From: Heterocephalus glaber
Taxonomy: Eukaryota > Chordata > Mammalia > Rodentia > Bathyergidae
Reading direction: 5' to 3'
Assembly (NCBI RefSeq): GCF_000247695.1
Contig: NW_004624784.1
Coordinates: 14,647,457 to 14,711,456 of the forward strand
DNA: 64,000 nucleotides
In this document: piece after piece, positions 24,620 through 33,450 of the stretch
How positions within the stretch are numbered: position 1 is the first letter of the stretch
How the letters are laid out: every line of letters starts with the position of its first letter
Notes under the pieces: model-generated
Database searches by the model: none
What the model was told of the DNA's origin: nothing
What the model saw: the letters and a program-made list of their open reading frames with translations, nothing else
Program-made: the position numbers and the translations under genes

Positions 24620-25603
24620 TCCTGGCACAATTAAGCTTTATTTTTCTTATATATATATATATAAAAGGAAACCATTTGCAAATTTACACACAAAACCATA
24701 TACATATATATACACATACACATATGTGTAGGCACACATAGACATGTCCCGAAGCTCTGGCCAGACCCTCATTTTTCATCCCTAAGTACCACTCTCCCTT
24801 TTGGGTCTTTCTAGGGTCTGGGCCTGGTAGCTCAGTGTATAGATTTGGTATGATACAGCTATAGTCCTTAACACCATGAAGGACATTGGACTTCATCTTT
24901 GTCCCCAGCTCCCACCTTTCTGTCTCATATGGCCACTCTGAAAGGGTGCTGGGACCCATAAGAATACAGGGACCCTGGGCTCAGTAGCTCCCTGTGGAAA
25001 CTGCCCAGCTTCCTCACTGCAGGGAAAGATCTTTGAAGGAATGACACCAGTATGTGGCTTCTGCCCAAGGGAAAAAAATGTCACAAAAGCAGCTCCAAAG
25101 AGGTGTGCAGGAAGACATCAGGCCTCTGCAGCTGATTCTGGATATGGCTGGGTATTGTCCAGAGCCAGAGTGACACTGTGACAGCAAACAGATGTCTGCA
25201 TGCTCACATTAGGGGTACAACTGAGATACTGAAGCCTGAGGGGCGGGAAACCAGCACAGAGGGGCCACTCTGCTCCACTGCTGATAGAAGTATCTACAGT
25301 CATACCGTTGTAAGGAGAAAACACTTTCTGTGAGAAACTCTCCTCCCTACCCTTGGAGACTGAAGCCCCTTCTTGACAAGAGCATCACTTTAGTGGCCCA
25401 TTCCCTGAAAGGGGGCCTCCAGGGCTGAGTGAGGTCCTCGTCAGGATGCATCTGGTCCTAGCCTCTGGGCCTCTGGAACTGGTCTTCGGGTGAGGTGGAG
25501 CAGGGATCTTCTCTGTAGTCCCTCTGGAGGCTTTGGCTGGGAAGCAGAGTGAGCAAGAAGCCGGAAACATTCCAGGCAGGGTGGGAGCTGAGTGGGATTT
25601 GGG
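24620..25603 (-). other. MCAM: MCAM 3' UTR
   Basis: This runs from the MCAM stop to just beyond the AATAAA (complement of 24638-24643), about 1 kb. Near its end it contains an AT/TA and CA-type simple stretch (24646-24735). Confidence 0.75.
24638..24643 (-). terminator. MCAM: MCAM poly(A) signal
   Basis: TTTATT on the plus strand reads AATAAA on the minus strand, about 0.97 kb after the MCAM stop. It faces the CBL signal at 24340. Confidence 0.75.
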
Positions 25604-25633
25604 CTAATGCTTCAGATCGATGTATTTCTCGCC
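25604..25633 (-). CDS. MCAM: MCAM coding exon 16 (C terminus)
   Basis: Ten codons including the TAG stop encode GEKYIDLKH. The YIDL motif is the sorting/endocytosis signal. The acceptor is ..tttttag. Confidence 0.92.
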   Translation of the reverse strand, partial: GEKYIDLKH

Positions 25634-28600
25634 CTAAAAATGGATAGAGAATAGTAAGGGGAATGTAGGTTCAAGGTGTGAGCACTAAGAGGATGGACTG
25701 AAGCGGAAGCTGATGGACTCTGCAGCAGCCCGGAGGGAAGAAGCAGGGATAGTTGTGGAGGCCAGAGAAGGACAGGCGGCCCCCAACTCTGCCTCAGTGC
25801 TGGGGAAATGGAAGTCACACTTCAGACTTCCAGGCCATAGCCACAGGCTTGTTTAGAAAAAGATGATAACAGGACAGGGGCTTTGCTTTGTTTTCCTCTG
25901 GGATCCCTCTGCCCCTTGTCCTGCCTGTCATCTATGAGTAGTGTTAAAAAGACAAGAAGGGCCTGCTCCCTTTCTCCAAGAAGGAGAAAGGCAGAAAGAG
26001 TTAGTGTTCAGGGAATGAGCACCATTCGCCCCTGTTGCGCCCACTCCCTGAAGATACATCAGGCACTGGCCACAGGAACTGCCTCCTACCTGGTCTCCTG
26101 GAGCCCTCTTGTCACCGATGCTGCCCTGTAGGAGGCCCATCTCTTCTGGGAGATTATCTGACTTAACTTCAACTACACATTCACTCTTACGAGACGCGGG
26201 CATCGTGCTGGGAGGAGGGAGGCAAGAGGTTGGCAACTGGGGGAAGGGAAAGAGAGGGCCCACTGGGAAGGGGGCTGCATGGATGACACTCTTTGGTTCT
26301 CTGGGGCCAGCTCAGGAAGGAAGCAGATAATTTTGGGAGATAGTGTGATTGATGGCAGCTGGGTAGCAGGCATGAAACAGGAATTGCTCCAACCCAGGGT
26401 CCCTCTGCTGCTCTTGGGTGAGGGGCACTGGGGCAGACCGGGGACTGTCCCTGAGGAGACAGCAAGCTGGGCAGCAGGAAATGACAGCGGGTGGCAGGGA
26501 CTTGGCCCCGTGCTTACATCTCTTGTTTGCCTGACCGCCCACAGGGCAGTTTGCCCTTCTTGTAGAGGAAATAGAGGACAGCGCCCAGCACAGCCAGAAC
26601 CAGGATGCACACAATCACAGCTACAATGACCACGCCCTTGCTCTCCTGCTCCGGCAGCTTTCTCTCTGTGGCACAAAGACGCTTAGAGTCACTGCCTGCC
26701 CCAGGTGCCACATTGCCATCACAGCCCCGCCCAGCCCAGGATGACAGGAGATGAGCCGCTACTCACCTCCTCAGTTGAGGGAGCCGGGGCAGAAAGGGTG
26801 CCCAGACTGATCCTGTTCTCTTGCCAGGCCCTGCTTACCTGTGGAGGTGCTGTTGGCTCTGGCATGAGGACTGACTGTGGAGGTGCTGGGGCCAGCGGGT
26901 GTGCTGGAGTCTGGTGTGAGGGTGGTTAAACCGACTGGGAGGCAGAGGGGAGTTAGGAGAAGCACACGTTAATGCCCGCGCCTGGGCATTCCCTGCCATC
27001 CTCTGCAGGGAAGTGGCCCTCACCTTGATTCAGGAAGATGGTGGTGATGTTTCTGCCCAGGGAGTTGGAGGCTGTGCATTGTACGCTTGTCTCCAGCAGC
27101 TCTGGGGTCACAAGGACATTCACGGTGCTTAGTACCCTCTGTGGGTCTTGCTCTTGTTCACTTGCCTATGAGCAAGGAGAGAGCTCAGGAGGGCCGGAGC
27201 AGGCAGGATCTCCAGCATCCACGGAATAAAGCCTGGGCAGTGGTTAATTACAGCCAGGCCTGCTCACCGTGCCGTTGACATTCCAGGAGATAGAGGGCCG
27301 AGGGTACCCTGATGCCTCACATGACAGATTCTGCATTGTGTCCTCTTTCACCCACATTTTCCTCTCCTTAAATGCCATCCACGGGGGGCCTTGGGAAGGA
27401 AGGTCAGGAAGAGTGAGGGAGCACACTTGCTTAGCCAGCCTCCTCCTCCCCCAGGAGCTCCCAGGGCAGTGGGTGGCTTTTTGGCCTCAAAGAGCTCAAA
27501 ACCACCCAACTTGGGATGACTTGGTCTCCATCCCAAGGGCCTCACCAAAAATGGCCACGTTGACCAGCTGTGTGTGGTTCAGGCCAGGTACACTGGGCAC
27601 AGATGCCACGCAGCGGTAGCCACCCCCTGCCTCCCGTTTCAGGCTGAGTAACTGAAGCGTAGGCCCCTCTTCCAGCACCTGGCCTGTCTAGGGGGAGAGG
27701 CAGGTCAGAGGGCCTGGGAAGCAGTAAGCTGTTGTCACCCACAGTCACAGACTCGCCTGGGTACCTTTTCTCTCAGCCACTGGAATGCAAGGGCCTGGTT
27801 ACTCTCCGCCTCACAGGTCAGTGTGAGGCTGCCACCTTCCTGGCCCTCAGGGGCTGCAGGGCTCACTCGAACATCGGACACATCTGGAGGCACAGCAGTA
27901 ATGTCAGCCTGGGCAGGTCAGGGCCTGTTCTGTCTTGACCCAGCTAGGTCCCCCTGTCCTGGGCCCCCAGCCCCTCACAGTTCACCAGAAGCTTCTCGGT
28001 GTCACTTGACAGTGATGTTATGTCTTCCAAGTCCAGGCCCTGACACTGGTAGACCCCACTGTGCTGCTTCTGGGCAGGCTCCAAGACCAGGATGCCATTG
28101 TCAGGGGTTTCCTGTTCCTCCATCTCCCCGGTCCTTGGGTTCTGGGAGGGGATGGAGGGGTGAGTAGAGTGCCCCAGCCACTCCCCTGCATCCCTGCCTG
28201 TGCCACTGCGCCCAACCTGGAGGCCTCCACACCTTCTTGTTGATGGTGAAGTGGGGCGCAGGGTTGCCGTCAGACAGACACCTGATTTCCACTCGGTCCC
28301 CTTCCTTCAGCATTCCCACAGGCTCCACTTCCAACCACAACTTTTCTGCGGGGTCTGCACAAACAAAGGAAAGTGTTCTCAGCCCAGGAAGTAGCCTGAG
28401 ACTGGATGGGCAGGGTCTGACGGGAGTTTCCACCAGGTCTACCCCAGCGAGCAGAGGGCTGGGTAGTACTCACAGAAAACAGGGACAGTGACCTCCCTAG
28501 ATTCCTTCATGTGGTTCCCACTGGGCAGCCGGTAGTTAAGCTCACAGTAAAACTGGGCATCCTTGTCTTCCTTAGCTAGCTGTGCCTTCAGGATGCTCTT

Positions 28601-29737
28601 CAAGGTGTATAAGCCACTTGACTCCACAATCTGTGATGACTGAATGTGGATGCCTGGGCAGAGAGGGAAGGAGCAAGGCTCAGCCTCAGCCCTACCCTGT
28701 TGTCTCCTGGAAGGCAGGCTGGCAGGGGGCTATCTCAGGATCCCTGTCTTGTAGACAGGTGTGATGTGCACACCTGTAATCCCAGCACTCTGGGAGGCTG
28801 AGACAGGAAGACTGCATGTTAGAGCCCAGCCTGGGCAACTTATCGACTCAGTAAAACCCTGTCTCCAAAATAAAAATGAAAAAGAGCCGGGGATGTAGCT
28901 CAGTGTGAAGATCCTGGGTTCAATCCCTAGTACCATGAAAAAAAAAAAGGAAGGACCCCTGTCCTGCAGAGGACCAAGGTCAAATGCAAGGAGGTAACTC
29001 TTGAAGTCAGCACTTTTGCTGCATGGTATCTACCCTAGACAAACACAGGCACACAGTGCATACTACGGTGTGGGCCAGAAGGGCTGCAGTGATGAAGAAA
29101 ATAAGGGGCTGAGGGTGTGGCTCGGGGCAGAGCATATTCTTTACATGTGCAAGGGCCTGGGTTTGATCTCACACCATCCCCCCCACAAAATAGCCAAGGA
29201 GAGTAGAAAAATGAGAAGCACTTGACTTGCACTAGCAGGAAAATGGTTAACTAAACAACATCATAATATAGACAGTCTGCAAAACTGAGCAGTAGGCGAA
29301 GCAAGCAGATACATCTTTATAGACATCAGGAAAGATGACACAAAATGAACTGTACAGCAGTGTACACAATAAATTACCACTGAGGTCAGGGTTTCTCCAC
29401 CTCAGCATATTGGTGTTCTGGGCCAGAATTAATTCTTTGCGGTGGGGCTGACCTGTGCAGTGCAGGGTGTTTAGCAGCATCCCCGCCCTTTACCCACTGG
29501 TGCCAGTAGCACCCACTGGACTTGTGATAACCAAAACACCACAGACACTGCCAAGTATCCTGGGGTCAGGGGGCAGTGCAAAATCACCTCTGGTTAAGGA
29601 CCACTGATCTATGCTTCTAGAAATATTTGTATGACACTTAAAAGGCTGAGATAGGAAGGTGATGAGTTTGAGGCCACCTTGGGGTATATAGCAAGTTCAA
29701 GGCTGGCCTGGACTACAAAGCAAGATCCTGTCTCAAA

Positions 29738-29785
<48 letters not shown>

Positions 29786-32700
29786 GTGCCTTGAAGTAGA
29801 ATATAAGTGGAAAAGTGATGTTTGACATTACAATGCTAATCCTTAAGCACAGAGTCCAAGATAACTCAGTTTTAATTATCTTCTACACTTCTTCTGCAAT
29901 AATTATAACGTGTTTTTACTAATAGAAATATGTGTTTGGATGCACTCTTTAAAATTTCCTTCATCAGGGCTGGGGATTTAGCTCAGTGGTTTAATTGCCT
30001 GCTGCACAAGCATAAGGACCCAAGTTCAATCCCCGGTAACAAAAAAAAAAAAAAAACATTTCCTTCATCTAGTTTTTATTCCTTTTTCTTTGATTTTAAG
30101 AAATAAAAAATATAGAAAAGTACTAAGAATAATGTCAGACATGTACCAGCATCCATACATGTACAATTTAAATGATTTCATGTATGTTCTTTAATTTCAT
30201 AAAGTAATAAAATGGATTATGCACTAAACACACACACACAGCTGGGCATGATAACTCATTTGTAATCCCAGGACAGTGGGAGACTGAGGCAGCCTGGGTT
30301 ACTTGGTGATTTAGTGAGATTCTATGTGAAAGTCAAAAAGGGAATGGGATGTAGCTCAGCATGAGGGCTGTGGGTTCAAGCCCCAGTACTGAAAAAAAAT
30401 TAATTTGTATTTGTGAGTAAATAAACAGAAATAGGCCTGAAAGAACCCACTAACTAATAACAGCAGAGGTTACTTCTGGGAAAGGGCAGGAAGGGACTCC
30501 TAGCTTTTCTACAGAGTTTTAATTCTGATGAGAACATTAGCAGTCATCACTTACACAATTTCTTTTTAAAGTAAAAGCTAAAAGGAAAGGCAAAGTGGTC
30601 CCTGTGTGGCACCACAAGCAGAAAAGACCACTCACGGTTCTTCTCCTCCTTCAGGGGCCGCCTGTTCTTGTACCAGATGACCTGAGGGAAGGGGTAACCG
30701 TTCCTCCCCACACAGGTGGCGATCTGAGAAGGACGAGGTGTGAGTATCCTGACTCTGATGTCCCCCCCAAGTCCCACCTGCCCCCCCCAAGCCCCACCTT
30801 AGCCCTGCTCACCACCCACTCCCCAGCAGAGCTCACCTCCTCCAGCTCATGGTTGTTCACAGAGATGCCATTGGTACTGATATGTATGGTTGGCTCCTCT
30901 GGAGCTTCTACAAGGGAAAGGAAATGAGCAGCAGCCATGAGACCCCATTTCCATGACCCACACCGCTCCAATGGCAGGAAGGGGGCAGGGGCACTCACTG
31001 TAGACACGGAGCTGGATGCGGTGCTCCTGGGCCCGAGGGCGCTTGCTCTGGCACAGAAAGACTCGATCATCATGAGGGATGACTTGAGTCAGGACCAGGG
31101 AGGCCCCAGGGCCCTGGAGGCTGAGGCGGTCATGGTACTGACCAGGTTCACTCTGGCCCTGGCCCTGGCGCACACGGAAGATGAGTGTCTGCTTTTCCTT
31201 GTGGATCTGGGGGGAGGGGCAGAGAGTTGAGGGTGCTGGGGGTACCTGGGGGCAGAGCCTCGCACCTCCGCCCCTCCCAGGGGAGCCTTGGCACTCACAA
31301 CAAACCAGTCCACATGGCTGAGGTTGCTTGAGGAGTCCAAGGGGCACCTCAGAAGGGCTGTGCTGCCCACTTCCACCTCCACCAGTTCGGGTGTGGGCTG
31401 CTCTGCCTCTCCAGGCACACCTGGGGTGAAAGAGGGGGCAACCCAGCAGCTGTGTCAGCTCCAACTGCTCTTCATCCCCTCCCCTCACACGACTCACTGC
31501 AGCTGTTCAGCCAGCCACTGGGAAGGTCTGGAGAAGGCCTTTCCCTGTCCCAACACCCAACCTCACCGTCCACCCTCTCCAGTGCAGGAGATCCCTGGTC
31601 CTTGGGGCAGAGACTGAGCCCTGGGTACCTCTAGCAGAGGCTGGCAGAAGTGCAGAGAGGGACAACTCAGGATCAGGGCCAAGAGGAAGGCCCCTTTCCT
31701 CCAGAGCCCCCTCCCCTCCTCTCTGAGTGAGCTCAGAGTGTGAGAATGCAAGGCATGTGCCAGGCTGGGCACACAGGCCCCTTTGTGTCCCACCCCCAGG
31801 AGAAGACGTCACTACTCTACCCTCTGCCCTCAAAGTCCCCTAGAAGTCCCCCAGAAGACCCAGTGGTAATTGTGGCCAGAAGCATTGAGAGTTCATACTC
31901 TCAATGAACATTCGAACATTGGGAGTCTGGTATATGGAGGGGTCCGAATCTCCCCCAGGGGTCACGGCCACAGCCAGGCAGTGGGCAGGAGTGACGTCAG
32001 TGGCGCTAGCATGCTGCCGGCTCTGTGAGGAGGTGATGTCACTGACCACCATCTGCCTAGACCCTGGGATGCCTGGGTTGTTGCCCTGGGCTGGCAGGAA
32101 GGGCAGGTGGAGTGGTCTTCAACCCAGAGCAGAGGCCTCCAATCCCTGACTCTGTTTCCCCAGACCCAGGTCAGCAGGGCATGATGGAGCTGGACCTGCT
32201 ACAGCGTGGCACCCGATTTAGCCCTTTCCCCAGAAAAAAGGTCAGCCCTGGAGGCAGGAGGCTGGAGTGCCCCAGGGACATGGTTGGCAGGGCCTGAGCA
32301 CTGGAAGCAGGTCATTCCTAGCCTTCCTCTCCCCAGCCAGACAGCTCCTGGGACTGGGGTATGGAGCTAGGAGGAATGCGCCACGCTGCCACGAGCCCTA
32401 CAAGGGCAGCAGGGAACTGGAGCTACTAGGCGGTTCCAGAGAAAAAGCTCCGAGGTGCCCTGGAGCTCTTTCACCTGACCGTGGTCCCCGAAATAAGTTT
32501 GCTGGCGCTTCCACTCTAGAAAGCCTCCATCTCTTGTCTCTGCCACCTGTGATCCTGTCACACACACCTCCCAACCTCATGAGGCGCCAGGAGACCCTCA
32601 CACCCTGCAGCCGCTGCCAACGCCCAACCGGGCGGGAGCGCCGTCCCTCAGCCTCCCGCTCACCTCCACCCTGGCGCGCGGCCCAGGCGGGGGGGAGGGG

Positions 32701-33184
32701 GCGGCGCACCCCTCGAGCTAGAGAAGCTGCCTTTTCCAGCAACAGGCGGGCGCGGGATCCGGCCCCGGGGATGCGCTCTAGCTGCGTCTCCCGCTCCGGC
32801 TGCAACTGCGGGTCCGCAGGGTGAGCACCTGCGGGGAAGACTCCCCCGATGCCGCCCCGAGAGGCTCGGCTCCACTTCTTCCCGCTAGTGGTCGCAGCCT
32901 CCTCCCCGCCTCCCAGGTCCTGCTCCCAGGATACTCTAGGATCCCGGCTGCAAACTGGCTGCAAGAGTTGCACGCGCGCAAGGCGCCCGAGACCAGAGAC
33001 CCGGTAGGGCGAGCGCCCTCCCCAGCCCCGCCGTGCTGCCGGCGCTGCTCCCCGCATACTTGGCTGAAGACCCCGGCCCCGCTGCTGCAGGGTGCGGGCC
33101 TCCGAGAATTCACTTACCCGTGGCGCGGCGATAGCAACAGCACAAGGCGAGCAAGAACGCGCAGGCGATCCTGGGGAGACCCAT
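25604..33184 (-). CDS. MCAM: MCAM (CD146/MUC18), melanoma cell adhesion molecule, complete
   Basis: MCAM is a type I membrane adhesion receptor of the immunoglobulin superfamily, expressed on endothelium, smooth muscle and melanoma. Sixteen coding exons on the minus strand join with consistent phases into 646 codons including the stop (645 residues; human is 646). Order: signal peptide (1-23), V-type Ig 1 (about 24-132), V-type Ig 2 (133-245), three C2-type Ig domains (246-340, 341-427, 428-515), a Ser/Thr-rich stalk, one membrane helix at 558-582, and a 63-residue tail. The tail has KKGKLPC next to the membrane (ERM-binding type), a dileucine in EEMGLLQG and a C-terminal YIDL sorting motif ending YIDLKH. 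Each Ig domain is split over two exons. N-glycosylation sequons include NLS, NHT, NGT, NIT and NST. The one-residue difference from human lies in Ig 1 before NLSHVDWF. The start codon is the ATG opening the signal peptide MGLPRIACAFLLA. CBL lies tail-to-tail with it. Confidence 0.97.
26090..26207 (-). CDS. MCAM: MCAM coding exon 15 (cytoplasmic tail)
   Basis: Residues 597-636. It encodes TMPASRKSECVVEVKSDN and EEMGLLQGSIGDKRAPGD, with donor GTAGGA. Confidence 0.93.
26518..26665 (-). CDS. MCAM: MCAM coding exon 14 (transmembrane helix)
   Basis: Residues 548-596. It encodes KLPEQESKG, a 25-residue hydrophobic span starting GVVIVAVIVCIL, and the cytoplasmic KKGKLPCGRSGKQE, with donor GTAAGC. 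Confidence 0.95.
26839..26934 (-). CDS. MCAM: MCAM coding exon 13 (Ser/Thr-rich stalk)
   Basis: Residues 516-547. It encodes GLTTLTPDSSTPAGPSTS and RANSTST, a probable O-glycosylated stem, with donor GTAAGC. Confidence 0.92.
27024..27165 (-). CDS. MCAM: MCAM coding exon 12 (Ig C2-3, second half)
   Basis: Residues 469-515. It encodes ASEQEQDPQRVLSTVNVL, the VQCTASNSLGRNITT Cys strand and FLNQ, with donor GTGAGG. Confidence 0.92.
27268..27389 (-). CDS. MCAM: MCAM coding exon 11 (Ig C2-3, first half)
   Basis: Residues 428-468. It encodes GPPWMAFKERKMWVKED, NLSCEASGYPRPSISW and NVNGT, with donor GTGAGC. Confidence 0.94.
27546..27687 (-). CDS. MCAM: MCAM coding exon 10 (Ig C2-2, second half)
   Basis: Residues 381-427. 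It encodes TGQVLEEGPTLQLLSL, the GGGYRCVASVPSVPG Cys strand and the sequon NHT, with donor GTGAGG. Confidence 0.94.
27765..27883 (-). CDS. MCAM: MCAM coding exon 9 (Ig C2-2, first half)
   Basis: Residues 341-380. It encodes YVSDVRVSPAAPEGQEGG and LTLTCEAESNQALAFQWL, ending REK at donor GTACCC. Confidence 0.92.
27979..28141 (-). CDS. MCAM: MCAM coding exon 8 (Ig C2-1, second half)
   Basis: Residues 287-340. It encodes NPRTGEMEEQETPDNGIL, the VYQCQGLDLED Cys strand and TEKLLVN, with donor GTGAGG. Confidence 0.92.
28233..28354 (-). CDS. MCAM: MCAM coding exon 7 (Ig C2-1, first half)
   Basis: Residues 246-286. It encodes PAEKLWLEVEPVGMLKEG and EIRCLSDGNPAPHFTIN, ending KK at donor GTGTGG. Confidence 0.92.
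28474..28653 (-). CDS. MCAM: MCAM coding exon 6 (Ig V2 end)
   Basis: Residues 186-245. It encodes RIHIQSSQIVESSGLYTL, the AQFYCELNYRLPSG Cys strand and ESREVTVPVF, with donor GTGAGT. Confidence 0.95.
28753..28949 (+). mobile_element. B1-dID dimeric SINE, complete
   Basis: B1 ('cacctgtaatcccagcac ... ccctgtctccaaaataaaa') is joined to ID ('gccggggatgtagctcag ... ggttcaatccctag') with an A tail. This dimer marks non-muroid rodents. Confidence 0.85.
29105..29190 (+). mobile_element. ID-type SINE, diverged
   Basis: It reads 'ctgagggtgtggctcgg ... gggtttgatctcac'. Confidence 0.65.
29640..29738 (+). mobile_element. B1 SINE fragment
   Basis: 'aggctgagataggaagg ... aagatcctgtctcaaac' runs into a CA repeat. 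Confidence 0.7.
29739..29782. repeat. (CA)n microsatellite
   Basis: About 22 CA units grow from a B1 tail in MCAM intron 5. Confidence 0.9.
29966..30057 (+). mobile_element. ID-type SINE (young variant)
   Basis: It is flanked by ATTTCCTTCATC (29954-29965, 30058-30069). Confidence 0.85.
30239..30400 (+). mobile_element. B1-dID dimeric SINE
   Basis: A B1 part ('gctgggcatgataactc') and an ID part ('gggatgtagctcagcatg'). Confidence 0.75.
30636..30723 (-). CDS. MCAM: MCAM coding exon 5 (Ig V2)
   Basis: Residues 157-185. It encodes IATCVGRNGYPFPQVIWY and then KNRRPLKEEKN, with donor GTGAGT. A 2-kb intron follows. Confidence 0.94.
30837..30907 (-). CDS. MCAM: MCAM coding exon 4 (Ig V2 start)
   Basis: Residues 133-156. 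It encodes APEEPTIHISTNGISVNN and ends at HELEE with donor GTGAGC. Confidence 0.93.
30999..31206 (-). CDS. MCAM: MCAM coding exon 3 (Ig V1, second half)
   Basis: Residues 64-132. It encodes IHKEKQTLIFRVRQGQGQ through DDRVFLCQSKRPR, with the second Ig Cys, and ends RIQLRVY at a GTGAGT donor. Confidence 0.94.
31299..31420 (-). CDS. MCAM: MCAM coding exon 2 (Ig V1, first half)
   Basis: Residues 23-63. It starts after ..caccccag, encodes PGEAEQPTPELVEVEV and the first Ig Cys, and ends NLSHVDWFV at a GTGAGT donor. Confidence 0.94.
31421..33117 (-). other. MCAM: MCAM intron 1
   Basis: This intron is GC-rich toward its 5' end (part of the promoter CpG block) and carries a full CRE palindrome at 31992-31999. 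It has no SINE insertion, unlike the rest of the window. The open frames across it are not recognisable and probably reflect base composition. Confidence 0.7.
31992..31999. promoter_or_regulatory. MCAM: CRE palindrome TGACGTCA in MCAM intron 1
   Basis: This second perfect CREB/ATF palindrome is about 1.2 kb into the gene, in SINE-free intron sequence. Confidence 0.55.
33118..33184 (-). CDS. MCAM: MCAM coding exon 1 (signal peptide)
   Basis: The ATG is at 33184-33182 and the donor is GTAAG after ACGG. It encodes MGLPRIACAFLLALCCCY, a hydrophobic leader. It sits in a CpG-rich block. Confidence 0.95.
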
Positions 33185-33237
33185 ACTTCTCGGCCAGAGG
33201 GCGAGAGCCAAGTGAGCAGCTCGCGGCTGTCGGGGGC

Positions 33238-33245
33238 TGACGTCA
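33238..33245. promoter_or_regulatory. MCAM: CRE palindrome TGACGTCA at the MCAM promoter
   Basis: This is a perfect 8-bp CREB/ATF site 54-61 bases upstream of the MCAM start codon. CREB control of MCAM is established in melanoma. Confidence 0.75.
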
Positions 33246-33450
33246 GGGGTGGCGGGGGAGGGGGCCCAGTGCCGTCCGCCCCGCCCCGCGCAGCCCCCTG
33301 CCCCCGCCCCGTGTGCCGCAGCCCTAAGGGGCGGGCCCGGCTCTGCCCGGAGCTGCTCCGGAGAATTCGGCCCGAGTACGCCCCAGCTGCCCTTGTAGCC
33401 CTCGGCTTGGGAAGGCAGAGGGGGCCGTGACAGGTGTCCTGAGGCCGGGA

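Larger units (their letters stand above)
28654..30635 (-). other. MCAM: MCAM intron 5 with repeats
   Basis: At 2 kb this is the longest intron of the gene. It holds two B1-dID dimers, single ID and B1 copies and a CA repeat. No exon is seen. Confidence 0.8.
32600..33450 (-). promoter_or_regulatory. MCAM: MCAM CpG-rich promoter region
   Basis: This dense CpG block surrounds exon 1. It has GC boxes (for example CCGCCCCGCCCC around 33277, GGGGCGGG around 33329) and a CRE at 33238 about 55 bases upstream of the ATG. No TATA box is seen. TATA-less, Sp1/CRE-driven control is known for human MCAM. Confidence 0.7.
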
